This document shows positions 10,757 through 20,253 of a DNA stretch of 64,000 bases, one piece after another. The notes beneath the pieces are model-generated. The model did not search any database and was not told where the DNA came from. It saw nothing but the letters and a program-made list of their open reading frames with translations. Position 1 is the stretch's first letter. Every line of letters starts with the position of its first letter. The position numbers and the translations under genes are program-made. The stretch covers positions 1,488,001 through 1,552,000 of the forward strand of contig JAGKQI010000090.1 in NCBI GenBank assembly GCA_018806915.1. Reading direction: 5' to 3'. This DNA is from Phytophthora colocasiae (Eukaryota; Oomycota; Peronosporomycetes; Peronosporales; Peronosporaceae).

Positions 10757-10919
10757 TGTGACGGGCTTTCACTATACCCGTCACACGCCGCGGTTCGATT
10801 GGTTGAACCGCGGCCAATCTCTGCTAGCTATAGGTTGGTGGCTGTGGCGGCTCCAAGGCCGCCACCACCTTCTAAACCAACCCAGAGTTATATTTTACAA
10901 GAAGCACCGCCCCGTTACA
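10757..10919 (+). repeat. G1 3' LTR
   Basis: Same 163 bp as 3939-4101, preceded by a polypurine tract (10745-10756) and followed by the target duplication GACGC. Confidence 0.93.
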
Positions 10920-10920
10920 G

Positions 10921-11112
10921 ACGCAAGATGTCGTGAAGGTGCTCACGAACGAACATATCAAGCGACAAGGCGAGAAGACTGCGGCGGTGAAAACCGAGGA
11001 AGCAGCGAAGGCCTTCAACGCCGAGCGTCAAACTCGCCGGTGTGACTACTGCGGAAAATTGGGGCACGTTATCGACAAGTGCTGGACCAAGCAGAAAGAA
11101 GAAAATCGATGA
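10921..11112 (+). pseudogene. Copia gag, second part, with zinc knuckle
   Basis: Continues gag after the G1 insertion ([15 protein letters not shown]) and contains [14 protein letters not shown] (about 11041-11085). It ends at an in-frame TGA at 11110-11112. Beyond this stop the same frame runs on through integrase, so gag and pol are one frame parted only by a UGA. Confidence 0.88.
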
Positions 11113-12950
11113 GCACGACGCGGCCGAGGTGGTCGCGGTGCCAGCAACGTTGAGTGGTGCGACGACGATGACGACTACATCGCGTTTGCGGTCTCCATGT
11201 CGACAGCGTGTGGAGTGTCGTCGGGCAAGAAGTTTCAAGGCTCATGGGCGATCGACAGTGGCGCAACCCACCACATTTGCAACGACAAGTCCAAATTCAT
11301 CGGCATCAACTTGCGCGACGAAGGCGAACTCACAGTTGCCAACGGTCAAACGGCCAAGATTTTGGGAGTTGGTACCGTTGTACAACAAGTGATTCTGCCC
11401 AACCGGAGTGTGCGTGACGTCCGAATCGAAGATGCTCTCTACGTTCCGAGTATGAACAAGAACCTGCTGTCTGTGCCTCAGATCAACCGAGGTGGAGATT
11501 TCAAGGTGGTGTTTGACGGCTCCGAGATGCACATTGCGCGCAAGTCGACGAAGGAGATTGTTGCTTCCGCGGACCTGATCGACGGACTCTACTGGCTACG
11601 AGTACCCAAGGGTTCTGCCAATTCGACGACTACGGTCTCGATCAACAGTGTCTATCTTCATGCGCGGATGGGTCATGCTCCGAACGACGTGCTACGGAAG
11701 ATGGTTTCGAGCGGCATGGTGACGGGCGCGAAAATGCCGACCTCGTCCAAGAACTCAAGCGGATGCCACGGGTGTCAGCAAGGGAAGATGGTCCAAAAAC
11801 CCTTTCCGAGTAACCCGGACAAGCCCAAGTACAAGCCATTCGAGTTCCTGCACTTCGATCTTTGTGGCCCCATGGAGAAAGAGTCGCTTGGTGGCAGCAA
11901 GTATCTACTGCTGATCACTGACGAAGCCAGCGGCTGCATGACGGCATTCTGTTTGCGCGCCAAGTCGGAGAGTGAAGACTGTCTGCGCAAGTTCGCTAAA
12001 GTGGAGCGCCAATTCGATGCCAGCGTCAAGTTCGTGCGTCATGACGGTGCCAAGGAGTTCGCGACCAACTCGCTCAAGGCCTTTTACGACAATCATGGCA
12101 TTGAAGTCCAGCCGACGGTTCGATATGCGCATCAGACGAATGCTACTGCGGAACGCGCCAACCGGACGATCGTGACTATCAGGCGCAGCATGCTTCACTT
12201 TGCACGTTTGGACAAGACGTTTTGGGCGGAAGCGGCGATGACGGCAATTTACATCAAGAATCGACTGCCGTCACCCAAGACCCCAGGGAAGACGCCGTTT
12301 GAGATTGTGTACAAGAGGAAGCCCAACGTGAAGCACATGCGCGTTTTCGGGTGCAAGGCCTACGTCCTGACGCCGAAGGAGAAGCGACTCAAGTGGGACC
12401 CCAAGGCTCGTGAAGGAATTTTCATGGGCTATGAAGAGCGTTCGAAGGCGTATCGCGTTTATGACATCGAGGCGGGCCAGGTAGTGATTTCACGCGATGT
12501 CACTTTCGACGAATCGACCTTCGACGAAGCCAATGTTGTTGATGATGATGAAGATGTCGAAGATGCTGCGGATATCCTTGAAGACCTCGAGATTTCGAAC
12601 GACCATGGAACGCGTGAATTCAAGCAGGCGGGGAAACGCAAGGCTCGTTCTAACGCCGAGGATCGTGAACATGTTCGTCGACCGCGTCGCAGTGCTGAAT
12701 TAGAAGAAGCAAGCGCTCGGGACTCCGACCACCAAGAAGCCAAATCTGAAGACGATGATGATGATGACTCGACTCAGCCGATGTACTGGCGTGCGAGTGC
12801 GAATGCAGTGGAGACTAGTGACAGCGCCGAGCCGAAGACGTTCCAAGATGCTGTGAGCGGCGAAGACCAAGTCCACTGGCGCAAGGCGATCCGAGCAGAA
12901 CTCAAGTCGATGCGACTTCGTGGAGTGTTTCGTGGCGCCAAATTACCGAA
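11113..12950 (+). pseudogene. Copia protease and integrase
   Basis: Protease motif AIDSGATHHIC at 11251-11283. The integrase zinc domain (H-x-H then CHGCQQGKM) lies near 11660-11790. Core motifs are FDLCGPM, the second Asp in VRHDGAKEF and E in NATAERANRTI (about 12145-12175). An acidic low-complexity stretch follows (12540-12775). The frame is lost near 12950. Integrase ahead of reverse transcriptase confirms Copia. Confidence 0.92.
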
Positions 12951-13450
12951 CAACCAACGAAGTGGGTGTTCAAGATCAAGCGTAAAGCCGACGGGTCCAT
13001 CGAGAAGTACAAGGCTCGACTCATCGACTACACCGAGACGTTTTCGCCGGTGGTCAAGTACGTCACGCTGCGAACGATCATCGCTGTGGCCAAGTTCTTC
13101 AATTGGCCCCTCGATCAACTTGATGTTGTCACGGCGTTCCTGTACGGCTTGATGAAGGAGAAGGTGTTCTGCAGTGTTCCAGAAGGCGTGGAACTTGATG
13201 ACGGCTACGACTGCGTGGAACTGCTCAAGGCGATCTACGGTCTCAAGCAAGCTTCTCAAGTGTGGAATGAGACCTTCGACGAGTATGTGCGCTCCATCGG
13301 ATTTCGCGTTTCGAGCTACGATCCGTGCCTCTACATCAAGGTTGTCGATGGTGACTGCGTTCTGATGCTGGTGTACGTCGACGATGTTTTAGTGACCGGA
13401 AGCTCTTCGACGATGATTGATAAGTCAAGAAACAGCTCAAGGCACGATTC
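12950..13450 (+). pseudogene. Copia reverse transcriptase
   Basis: Begins PTKWVFKIKRKADGS and contains FSPVVKYVTLRTI, FLYGLMKEKVF, YGLKQASQVWN and the catalytic LVYVDDVLVTG (about 13370-13400). The usual residues between KARL and IDYTETFSP are missing, so a short deletion is likely near 13020. The frame shifts near 13420 into the next segment. Confidence 0.9.
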
Positions 13451-13453
13451 GAG

Positions 13454-14334
13454 ATGACCGACAGCGGCAAGTGTTCCTTCATTCTGGGGATTGAGGTGGT
13501 CAACAATGCGAATGGCAGTGTCACATTGAGTCAAGCTCGCTACATCAACGACATCCTGGAGCGCTTTGGTATGCAGAACTGCAAACCTGCTGCCAGTCCA
13601 GTCGACCTCAGCATGAAGCTTGTTGCCAGTGACGTCTCGACCAAGTTGGATGCGCCGTTCCGCGAAGCTGTCAGTGCTCTCATGCACTTGATGACGTCGA
13701 CTCGCCCGGACATTGCTTTTGCGGTTGGTTACGTTTCGCGTTTCATGGAGAACCCTCAGGTCGAGCACTGGATTGCAGTCAAGCGCATCTTTCGTTACCT
13801 TCAGGGCACCAAGTCGCACGGACTCCGTTTTTCGCCGGCCAAGGAAATCGACTTTCGTGGCTATTCGGATGCAGACTGGGCTGGTGACTCAGTGACCGCA
13901 AGTCAACTTCGGGCTACCTGTTTCAAGTTCTTGGCGGACCTGTGTCGTGGGGATCCAAGAAGCAATCGAGTGTGTCTCTTTCCACGAGTGAAGCCGAGTA
14001 CATTGCGCTCAGTCTGGCAATCCAAGAAGGCAAGTGGGTGCACAAGCTTCTGTGTGAGATCCTTGACGCTGCAGGCGAAGACATCCCGGATCTGAAGATT
14101 TTCGAAGACAATCAGTCGTGCATTAAGATGACGAAGAACCCTGTGAACCATGGCCGCGCGAAGCACATCGACATCAAGTACCACCACATCCGTGATGAAG
14201 TCAAGCGCGGTGAAGTGATCGTCGAGTACTGCGAGACTGCGACCATGCTGGCCGACATCTTGACCAAGGGACTCGGCGGACCTCGTCACAAGGACTTACC
14301 GACGGCTCTTGGCGTTCAAGCGTGTTCGCATTGA
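13454..14334 (+). pseudogene. Copia reverse transcriptase end and RNase H
   Basis: The thumb region (FILGIEVVNN, YINDILERFGM) leads into RNase H: GYSDADWAGD, then after a frame change near 13890 SWGSKKQSSVSLSTSEAEY and FEDNQSCIKM, ending ADILTKGLGGPRH. The stop is at 14332-14334, followed by a polypurine tract and the 3' LTR. Confidence 0.9.
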
Positions 14335-14341
14335 GAGGGGC

Positions 14342-14596
14342 TGTTGCAGGTGATCCAATACGATCCCGCAATGATTACGGTAAGATGTTTACGCCACCGA
14401 TGATTAGACGAGTAGGATGATTGGACGAGTACAGAGTGTTGGTGATTGGATGCACCAAATGATTGGATGCAGACCAGGTAGAGAAGACAGTGTAAGCTCA
14501 TATCAATCAATCACTTCTGAATTTCCATTCTACCCCTCAAGTGACTTCCCTCGCCTCGGCCTCCTCGCAAGACAACCTCTGTGACGACCTTCTTCA
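14342..14596 (+). repeat. Copia 3' LTR (complete, 255 bp)
   Basis: TGTTGCAGG to CTTCTTCA, preceded by TTGAGAGGGGC and followed by AAGTG, which equals the bases flanking the inverted LTR start at 2235-2239. Confidence 0.92.
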
Positions 14597-15304
14597 AAGT
14601 GGATTCAAATCAAGCCGGATATGATGCAGAACGACCACGATGATGGGTGACGTGCGACATGGTGCTACGACAAGGACAGATACCTGATACGTGGAACCTA
14701 CTCTAGGGCAGATCCTAAGTTAGGATCGGGTTGGCCTGATCGACCTGAGTGCGGATCCCACCGTCATAAGTGCGGATCCCGATGGAAGAAGATCCGCGAT
14801 CCAAGGTCATCGGATCCAGAGCCAAGATCCCCGGATCCAGATGCCGGATCCTCGAGATCCAAGGTCCTCGGATCCAGACGCCGGGTCCTCAAGATCCAAG
14901 ATCTCAACGAAGTAAAGCAGTTGCAGGAGAGCGAGCATGATCCAAGATAGAGGTTTGCGATGGGAAAGATAGGGTAAAGGATGAGAAACTGGATAACCAT
15001 AAATAAGAAAGTCGAATTTGCCTTCTAGTGCGCAAGTGAGTTTCCTCAGGACCCAAGACAAGGGAAGAGGATAGCATATTGGCTCTTGTGCTTGCCCCGT
15101 GTATTCTAATTGTCCTTCTCGTTCATGGTTGTTAGTAGCTGTATCCATTATTGTATTAAACCACGTCCGTTGTAAGGCGATGGCGTGGCTAAGCTTGTTT
15201 CACCAACGCGACTTGAGTTAAATGTTGTATCGTAATGCTATCGTCATCCGCGCTACGTCTGGTCCCAAGTGGCAGCCGCGCCAACCTCGTATTTATGAAC
15301 CACA
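14597..15304. repeat. Copia 3' flank: duplicated target DNA and GGATCC-rich degenerate repeat
   Basis: The first 85 bp match 2249-2340 inverted. From about 14746 to 14910 the word GGATCC recurs every 10-20 bp (GGATCCAGA, GATCCAAGGTC and variants), a degenerate short tandem repeat. No convincing gene was seen in this stretch. Confidence 0.55.
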
Positions 15305-15758
15305 TCATTCATCAAGCTTCTCAGAGCTCGTTATTTTCTGTCACCGAAGAAGCAACGTGACAAAGAGACGATCGGCAAGCAGGCAATTGACAACGTCACA
15401 GCCCACCTCCCATCACCGTCTACCACACGCTACCAGTCGCCCTTAACGAAACTCAAGACCGCCATTGATAAGCGAAAAACTATTGACAATGTCGATGGGA
15501 AGAATTTGTCACCACTTCGTGGCCATCGACATTCCTAATCTTACACTTGCTGCTCTGACAGACCTGCGAGAGTATATCATGAACAATGACGGCAAAGACA
15601 AAGAAGTGTGCACGTCAGTACGCATTAAAGCGCGGCTACTTAGGATTGCGCCTGACACGGTCTCCAATCTACAATTCTTGCAACTCTACTTTGGCGAATA
15701 CCAGGCTCCGGAATCACTACCGGAGCAACAACAGGTAATCAACACGTTAGAACAGTGA
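15305..15758 (+). pseudogene. Decayed coding-like segment, unknown
   Basis: One frame reads QRDKETIGKQAIDNV and KLKTAIDKRKTIDNVDGK up to about 15530. A second frame continues VAIDIPNLTLAALTDLREY to a stop at 15756-15758. The switch of frame inside a protein-like run suggests a broken gene or element fragment. I recognise no domain. Confidence 0.3.
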
Positions 15759-16170
15759 TGGCAATAAAAACTTTTAAAAGTTTTTATCATAAATAAAAAA
15801 AGTGAAAAAAGTTTTTTTTCTTTTTTCAATTAAGTGCGATTTTACGTAACTGTAAATTTGTATTGCCGAAAGGTATCATATTACAAGGCACTGCGCTCTA
15901 TTCGGTCATATTGTGTAGTACAATGCTGGCAAGGACCAGGATTTCAATATGGGCAAAAAGAGAGATCTTGCAGCGGGGCTGAGTAGATGTGCACCGCACA
16001 GAGGAAGTTTAGTTGACTCGTAGAGTCCTGCTTGCAAGGCACTAGCCTTCGGTTCTATACAGTCCACTAAATACGGGACTCACAGAGTCAGTGTCCCTAT
16101 AACAAAGAACTAACACTAACTATGTAAAATGCAAACTGATTTTTATTGACTTTATTGCCCTAATCCTAAA
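15759..16170. other. AT-rich spacer with a 24 bp perfect palindrome
   Basis: ATAAAAACTTTT joined to its own reverse complement occupies about 15766-15789, followed by A- and T-runs to about 15830. The rest shows no gene or known repeat. Confidence 0.4.
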
Positions 16171-16563
16171 TGTAACGGATTTAGTATCTAACATACTAAA
16201 TCCTAATCAAAATGCAACGTGAGGCTCTGAGGCCATCTACGTATTCATACTGTGTGTGCCACACCATTATGTACCCACATCAATGTATCCATGAGTGTCA
16301 CACACCATTATGTACCCACATAAATGTATCCACGCGTGTCACACACCAACGAGAAACATTCGTGTAACATCCCCGTTACACTCTCCCCCACCAAGATTCC
16401 AGATGCCGTATCCGGAAAGTGTAAACACACGACGCGATTATCGGCCGATGGCTACGGCACCTTGCCTTGCGCGGGCGGCGCTGTCTCTCGTGCGTGTTAC
16501 ACGCCTCCGAACGCGATGCCACTTGGCACACACTTGGGCCCAATGATTACCAAGCATAGGAGC
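16171..16563 (-). repeat. LTR and internal scrap of Gypsy element C
   Basis: TGTAACGG at 16171 and CCCCGTTACA ending at 16380 are inverted LTR ends. A pyrimidine tract CTCTCCCCCACC (16381-16392) is the polypurine tract of a minus-strand element. Inside, two copies of a unit of about 40 bp (CACACCATTATGTACCCACA...) stand in tandem at 16258-16340. The internal DNA from 16393 is cut at 16568 by element A and resumes at 38922. Confidence 0.5.
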
Positions 16564-16568
16564 CAACT

Positions 16569-16884
16569 TGTGACGGGGGTCACACAGCACTTCACACAGA
16601 GGAAGGCTTGGAGTATACAAACTCTTAGTGAACGGCAGTTCACTCGGTCCCCAAAGACTTGGGGAGACTAACTAAAGATTAGGTAGATTTAAGACTGAAT
16701 ATATTATAGATACTTGTTAGCTTGGCCTGCAATACAAACTAAAAGATATCTATAGTGTAACCTATATAGAAGGTGATAGGTGGCTGCGGAGCCACCTGCC
16801 ACGTGTCACCATTATGTGTGACACACCAAATGTATCCACTTCGGAAGAGTGACTAAAGTCACTCTTCAATGTAACCCCGTTACA
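16569..16884 (-). repeat. Element A 3' LTR
   Basis: Plus-strand ends TGTGACGGGG and CCCCGTTACA. The next bases TCCTCCCCCAC are the polypurine tract on the minus strand. Confidence 0.92.
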
Positions 16885-16956
16885 TCCTCCCCCACTTAGA
16901 TTCGACTCTCGTCCAATCAGAGAAGAGAGAAAATCCCTTTCACATTTCTCTCTTCA

Positions 16957-18400
16957 ATGTCGAAATCGATCGACCTGCCGCCAGCTCTAGTCGCTGCGGC
17001 TTCTGCTCTCACAGAGCACAGGGCGCACTGCCAACGCGTACCAGGCTTCCTTGAAAGCCCAGCAACATGTCTGCAAAGGGTGCAAACCCAGACGCGCAAG
17101 CGTCTTCACGGAAGAAGGCTGCAAAGCCAACTTCCAAGCCAGCCAAGCCTCGCGGCAAGGCTTCGGCACTTCATGAGGCCACCGATGTGGCCTCCAGGGC
17201 TCTTAGCTCGCCCAGCAGCACTGCTGCGACGGCTAGCCCTAGCCAAAGGCGCAGTAGGTCTCCATCCCTACCGCCTGATAACCGACCGAATCCTCGGTTC
17301 GTTTATAGGGACCATAGTCCCGGTTCCTGGAGTCCTTCCGAACAGGAAGCGACTCTTGTCAGCTACTCGGGCGACGAGAGCGACAACGGCGACGACGAGG
17401 GCAAGCCTGCGGCGGGTGCTCCGACCACGGAGGAGCACCATGGAGACAAGGACACCGCGTCCAAGTCTCCCGACAACACCAGCGGCCGTGGTGGCGACAC
17501 TACGCCACCACCTGTCAGACATCTGACACTTGCTGAAGGGCGCGAACGCGCCCGGGCCATTCTGGCAGAGGAGAAGGTGCCCAGCACCAACTCCAAGAAG
17601 CGTCATGCTTCACAGTCTCCTCGTCAAGACATGACAAGGAGAAGGGAGCTCGAAGAGATATTCAGCCCCGACGACGTCGACGATGACGACGCCGATGAGG
17701 AGGAGGGGCTCATCCGCGAGCCCCAAGAGATCACTAACGATCTCGATGAGCAGCAAGAGCTCTTTCAGGCTGCTCAACAGCCAATGCGCACCGCACCAAC
17801 GGTCGCAGGTGGGTCTCATCAACACGATGAGGACTCTGTCCACCAGCGGGCTACTACCCGCCCGATCAAGGCTCGGGAGCTGCTGCGTATCTCGAGCAGC
17901 TCCAGGACCCGCGTCCTCTCATAGGGGCCATACCTCCAAAGGCGCCTATGAGCGGGCCTTGGTTCAGAAAGAACCTCTCTTTCAAGGCAACCTCTCTGTT
18001 GCCAGGTGCGTGCTTCTAGCACAGCACCGAATTCCTCTCAAGGAATTCACCTCGCTTCGCAAGAAGCCTGAGACTAAGGGTGGTCTCAAGCCCACATGGG
18101 GTTACCCATGGGTTCTCCCAGAGAACACTGCGTCGTGGGTCGACGCTGAGGACCTCTTTTGGCAATGGGTCCGGGTTGACAGTCAAGTCAACCCAGGAGT
18201 ACCACAAACTCCGTGACGAAGATCACCTGAGTGACATCCTCCGCCTCCGGGACCTTTCGTGTCCAGTTTGCCCACCTCGTAGGCAAACGTCAGTTCCATC
18301 ATCAGATGGAGCGACTGAGAACTGAGTCTCAGTCCAGCGCTCACAATGAGCGCGGGTATGGAACACATACACCCGTGTTCCAATCATCCCCGTTCAGCGG
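16957..18400 (+). pseudogene. Antisense gene in the 3' region of element A, frame-broken
   Basis: This plus-strand stretch lies between the chromodomain and the 3' LTR of a minus-strand element. From an ATG at 17067 a 285-codon frame runs to 17924: a basic Lys/Pro-rich start (KPTSKPAKPRGKA), Ser/Pro-rich and acidic middle parts, and HLTLAEGRERARAILAEE. Reading then continues coherently through other frames: YLEQLQDPRPLIGAIPPK, RIPLKEFTSLRKKPETKGG, WGYPWVLPENTASWVDAED, EYHKLRDEDHLSDILRLRD and FAHLVGKRQFHHQMERLR. Such continuity across frames implies a real protein of 450 or more residues broken by single-base indels. No sense gene occupies the region. I recognise no family. Confidence 0.5.
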
Positions 18401-19143
18401 CTAAGAAGCCGCGGACTACTTACGAGGCTGCCGCCGTGCCTCTTCCCAGCACGCGACAGCCTTCGGGCAGTCAACCTGGAGCCGCTCAATCGGCTCCCAG
18501 GTACTCTGCGACGCAGGGTACCCGCGCCACTTCACTCGGAGCTGGCGCTTCCCACCGCGACGCCGCTCCTGGAGAACCCGCTCCACATGGTAGTGGCGTT
18601 CTCCGTTCCGGTCAAGCAAAGCCGGAGGAGGCCTCGCTCGACAGCTCTTTCGAGCCGTCCCCGACGTTGGGGACTCAGAGGCCTTCGACTGGGCCTCTTG
18701 ACCAACTTGTTGCTGAGCAACAGGAGGAGATCCGTCTCCTCCGAGCGCGTGTCCTTGCGCTTGAGGGTGCTCTTGGTCTTGAGCATGGCGGCCAAGCTGC
18801 CCATGCAGCCGACCTGCCTGGTGTCTTGCGCCAGTTGGAAGACCTGTGTCTCGCGATGCAGGGTCTTCATGGTCGTGTAGACCGTAGTGCCTCTTCGCGG
18901 GCACTTGACTCCCTTCGTCAAGAGGTCTACGACCTTCAGGCGACGATGTCTCGCCGGGAGTCGCAACCGTACGCGTACTCCCCGTCGTCGCGCGACTCGC
19001 GCCTAGGGGCCTACTCGCTTGGCCCCTCGGTGTATCCACACCGCTCGTACCTTCCACCGGGTACGGCTTTCGCCCCTGGGAGTCACCAAACTCCCTATTA
19101 CCTGGGGCGCTCTGCGCCTGACGCTCAACCTCGCGTCGAGTGA
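18346..19143 (+). other. Antisense frame with coiled coil, overlapping the chromodomain of A
   Basis: A 265-codon plus-strand frame with a clear heptad stretch (EEIRLLRARVLALEGAL) and a Tyr/Ser/Pro-rich tail. It may be the C-terminal part of the antisense gene above, since element D has a comparable frame in the same place. It is antisense to chromodomain coding sequence, so an open shadow frame is also possible. Confidence 0.3.
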
Positions 19144-20253
19144 GGTTCACTCTCTCCTCGCGGCCGCCTTCAACCTCTTGAGGGGCCGCATGACCCTGAG
19201 GGTCATGGTGTCTTGCCGCTTCAGACGACCCACATAAAACGTCGGTGCGTGGGTCGTCATCGACTTAGGCAAGTCGATCGTGTAGGCAGCGCCGTGCCTA
19301 CCAGGACCTTGAAGGGTCCAATGAAGCTGATGCTTCAACTTGTTGCTCACCGTGTGTTAAGAGGTAGGTTCCTAGTGTCGAGTAGCACTAAGTCCCCTAC
19401 ATTAAATACACTTAAGTTTCCTCTCCCATGTTGGTCTGAGTACTCCTTTTGCTTGTCCTGTGCGAGTGCCATTGCATCTCGCACCCGGCTGATCACATTC
19501 AGCCTGTTGCCGACAAATGTCGACAACTTCTTCCGCAGTGCGGCTGGTTCCACACCGGAAACCTAGGAGGAAAGCTCTTTCCGAGCCTCTCCCCACTTAC
19601 TCGAAGCCGCGGTGCCCCACCCAGTGTGAGCGGCACCTGGGGGTTCCGAAGCCCATTCAAGTAGAACGGCGTGAACTCCTGCTGACGCGTGTACCGCGTT
19701 GTTGAGTGCAAACTCAACCATAGGCAGCTGCGCTAACCAAGAGCGCGGCGCCTCAGCGCAAACACTGCGCAGCACGTCCTCAACCACTCGGTTGACGCGC
19801 TCAGTCTGACCATCGGTCTGCGGATGGTCCGCTGTTGACATCGTCAACCGTGTTCCAAGCAATTGGAACAGCGTTTTCCAAAACGCAGCGGTAAAACCGC
19901 GGGTCGCGGTCAGAGACAACAGTCTCAGGCAACTCCGTGATAGCGGGAAGACGCTTATCAAGGAACAACTTCGCAGTTTGTTCCCCGGTAATGGTCTCAG
20001 AGACCGGAGCAAGATGCACTATCTTGCTCAACCGGCATACAAACACCACAATGCCGGTGTTCTTCTGGTCATCGGCCGGAAGGCCGAAGACAAAGTCGAG
20101 ACTCATCGACTTCCAGCAGTCCATTGGGACTGGCAGGCTCTGCAGCGGGAGCCAACGCAGCCCCGCAGGTTTCACGCGCTGACATGTTTCACATGTCTTG
20201 ATGTACTCTGGCCACCCACTTGTACATGTGGGCCCACCAAAACATCAGAGAGA
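18416..20253 (-). pseudogene. Element A integrase (second part) and chromodomain
   Basis: Follows element B on the minus strand: HMYKWV and the integrase core SMSLDFVFGLPADDQ (about 20100), VSDRDPRF (about 19905) and HPQTDGQTERVNRVVED (about 19800), then FYVGRLKRQ. The chromodomain (YHVERVLQERRRGGKRQL, VKWRGYPASQSTWEP) is at about 18590-18450 with a stop at 18416. Several frame changes occur between 19350 and 20012. Confidence 0.88.

Larger units (their letters stand above)
3939..10919 (+). mobile_element. Ty3/Gypsy chromodomain element G1, inserted in Copia gag
   Basis: Length 6,981 bp with 163 bp LTRs (3939-4101, 10757-10919) that look identical base for base. Target duplication GACGC at 3934-3938 and 10920-10924. 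The polypurine tract TAGGGGGTGG ends at 10756, and a primer site with TGGTAGCACT follows the 5' LTR. Order: gag, protease, reverse transcriptase, RNase H, integrase, chromodomain, then about 600 bp before the 3' LTR that is open in antisense. Identical LTRs mean a young insertion, yet the coding region has many one-base frame changes. Confidence 0.95.
3155..14596 (+). mobile_element. Ty1/Copia LTR retrotransposon, split by Gypsy element G1
   Basis: Parts in order: truncated 5' LTR (3155-3390), half-tRNA-Met primer site, gag first part, the G1 insertion (3939-10919), gag second part with zinc knuckle, protease, integrase, reverse transcriptase, RNase H, polypurine tract (14331-14341) and 3' LTR (14342-14596). 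Integrase before reverse transcriptase is the Copia order. The two LTRs differ at one visible site over 236 bp, so insertion was fairly recent. Coding frames carry several single-base shifts and one in-frame stop. Confidence 0.93.

Noticed and set aside
14807..15148. 113-codon minus-strand frame near the Copia 3' flank
   Set aside because: Half of it is translation of the GGATCC-rich repeat (DLEDPASGS repeats) and no motif is present.
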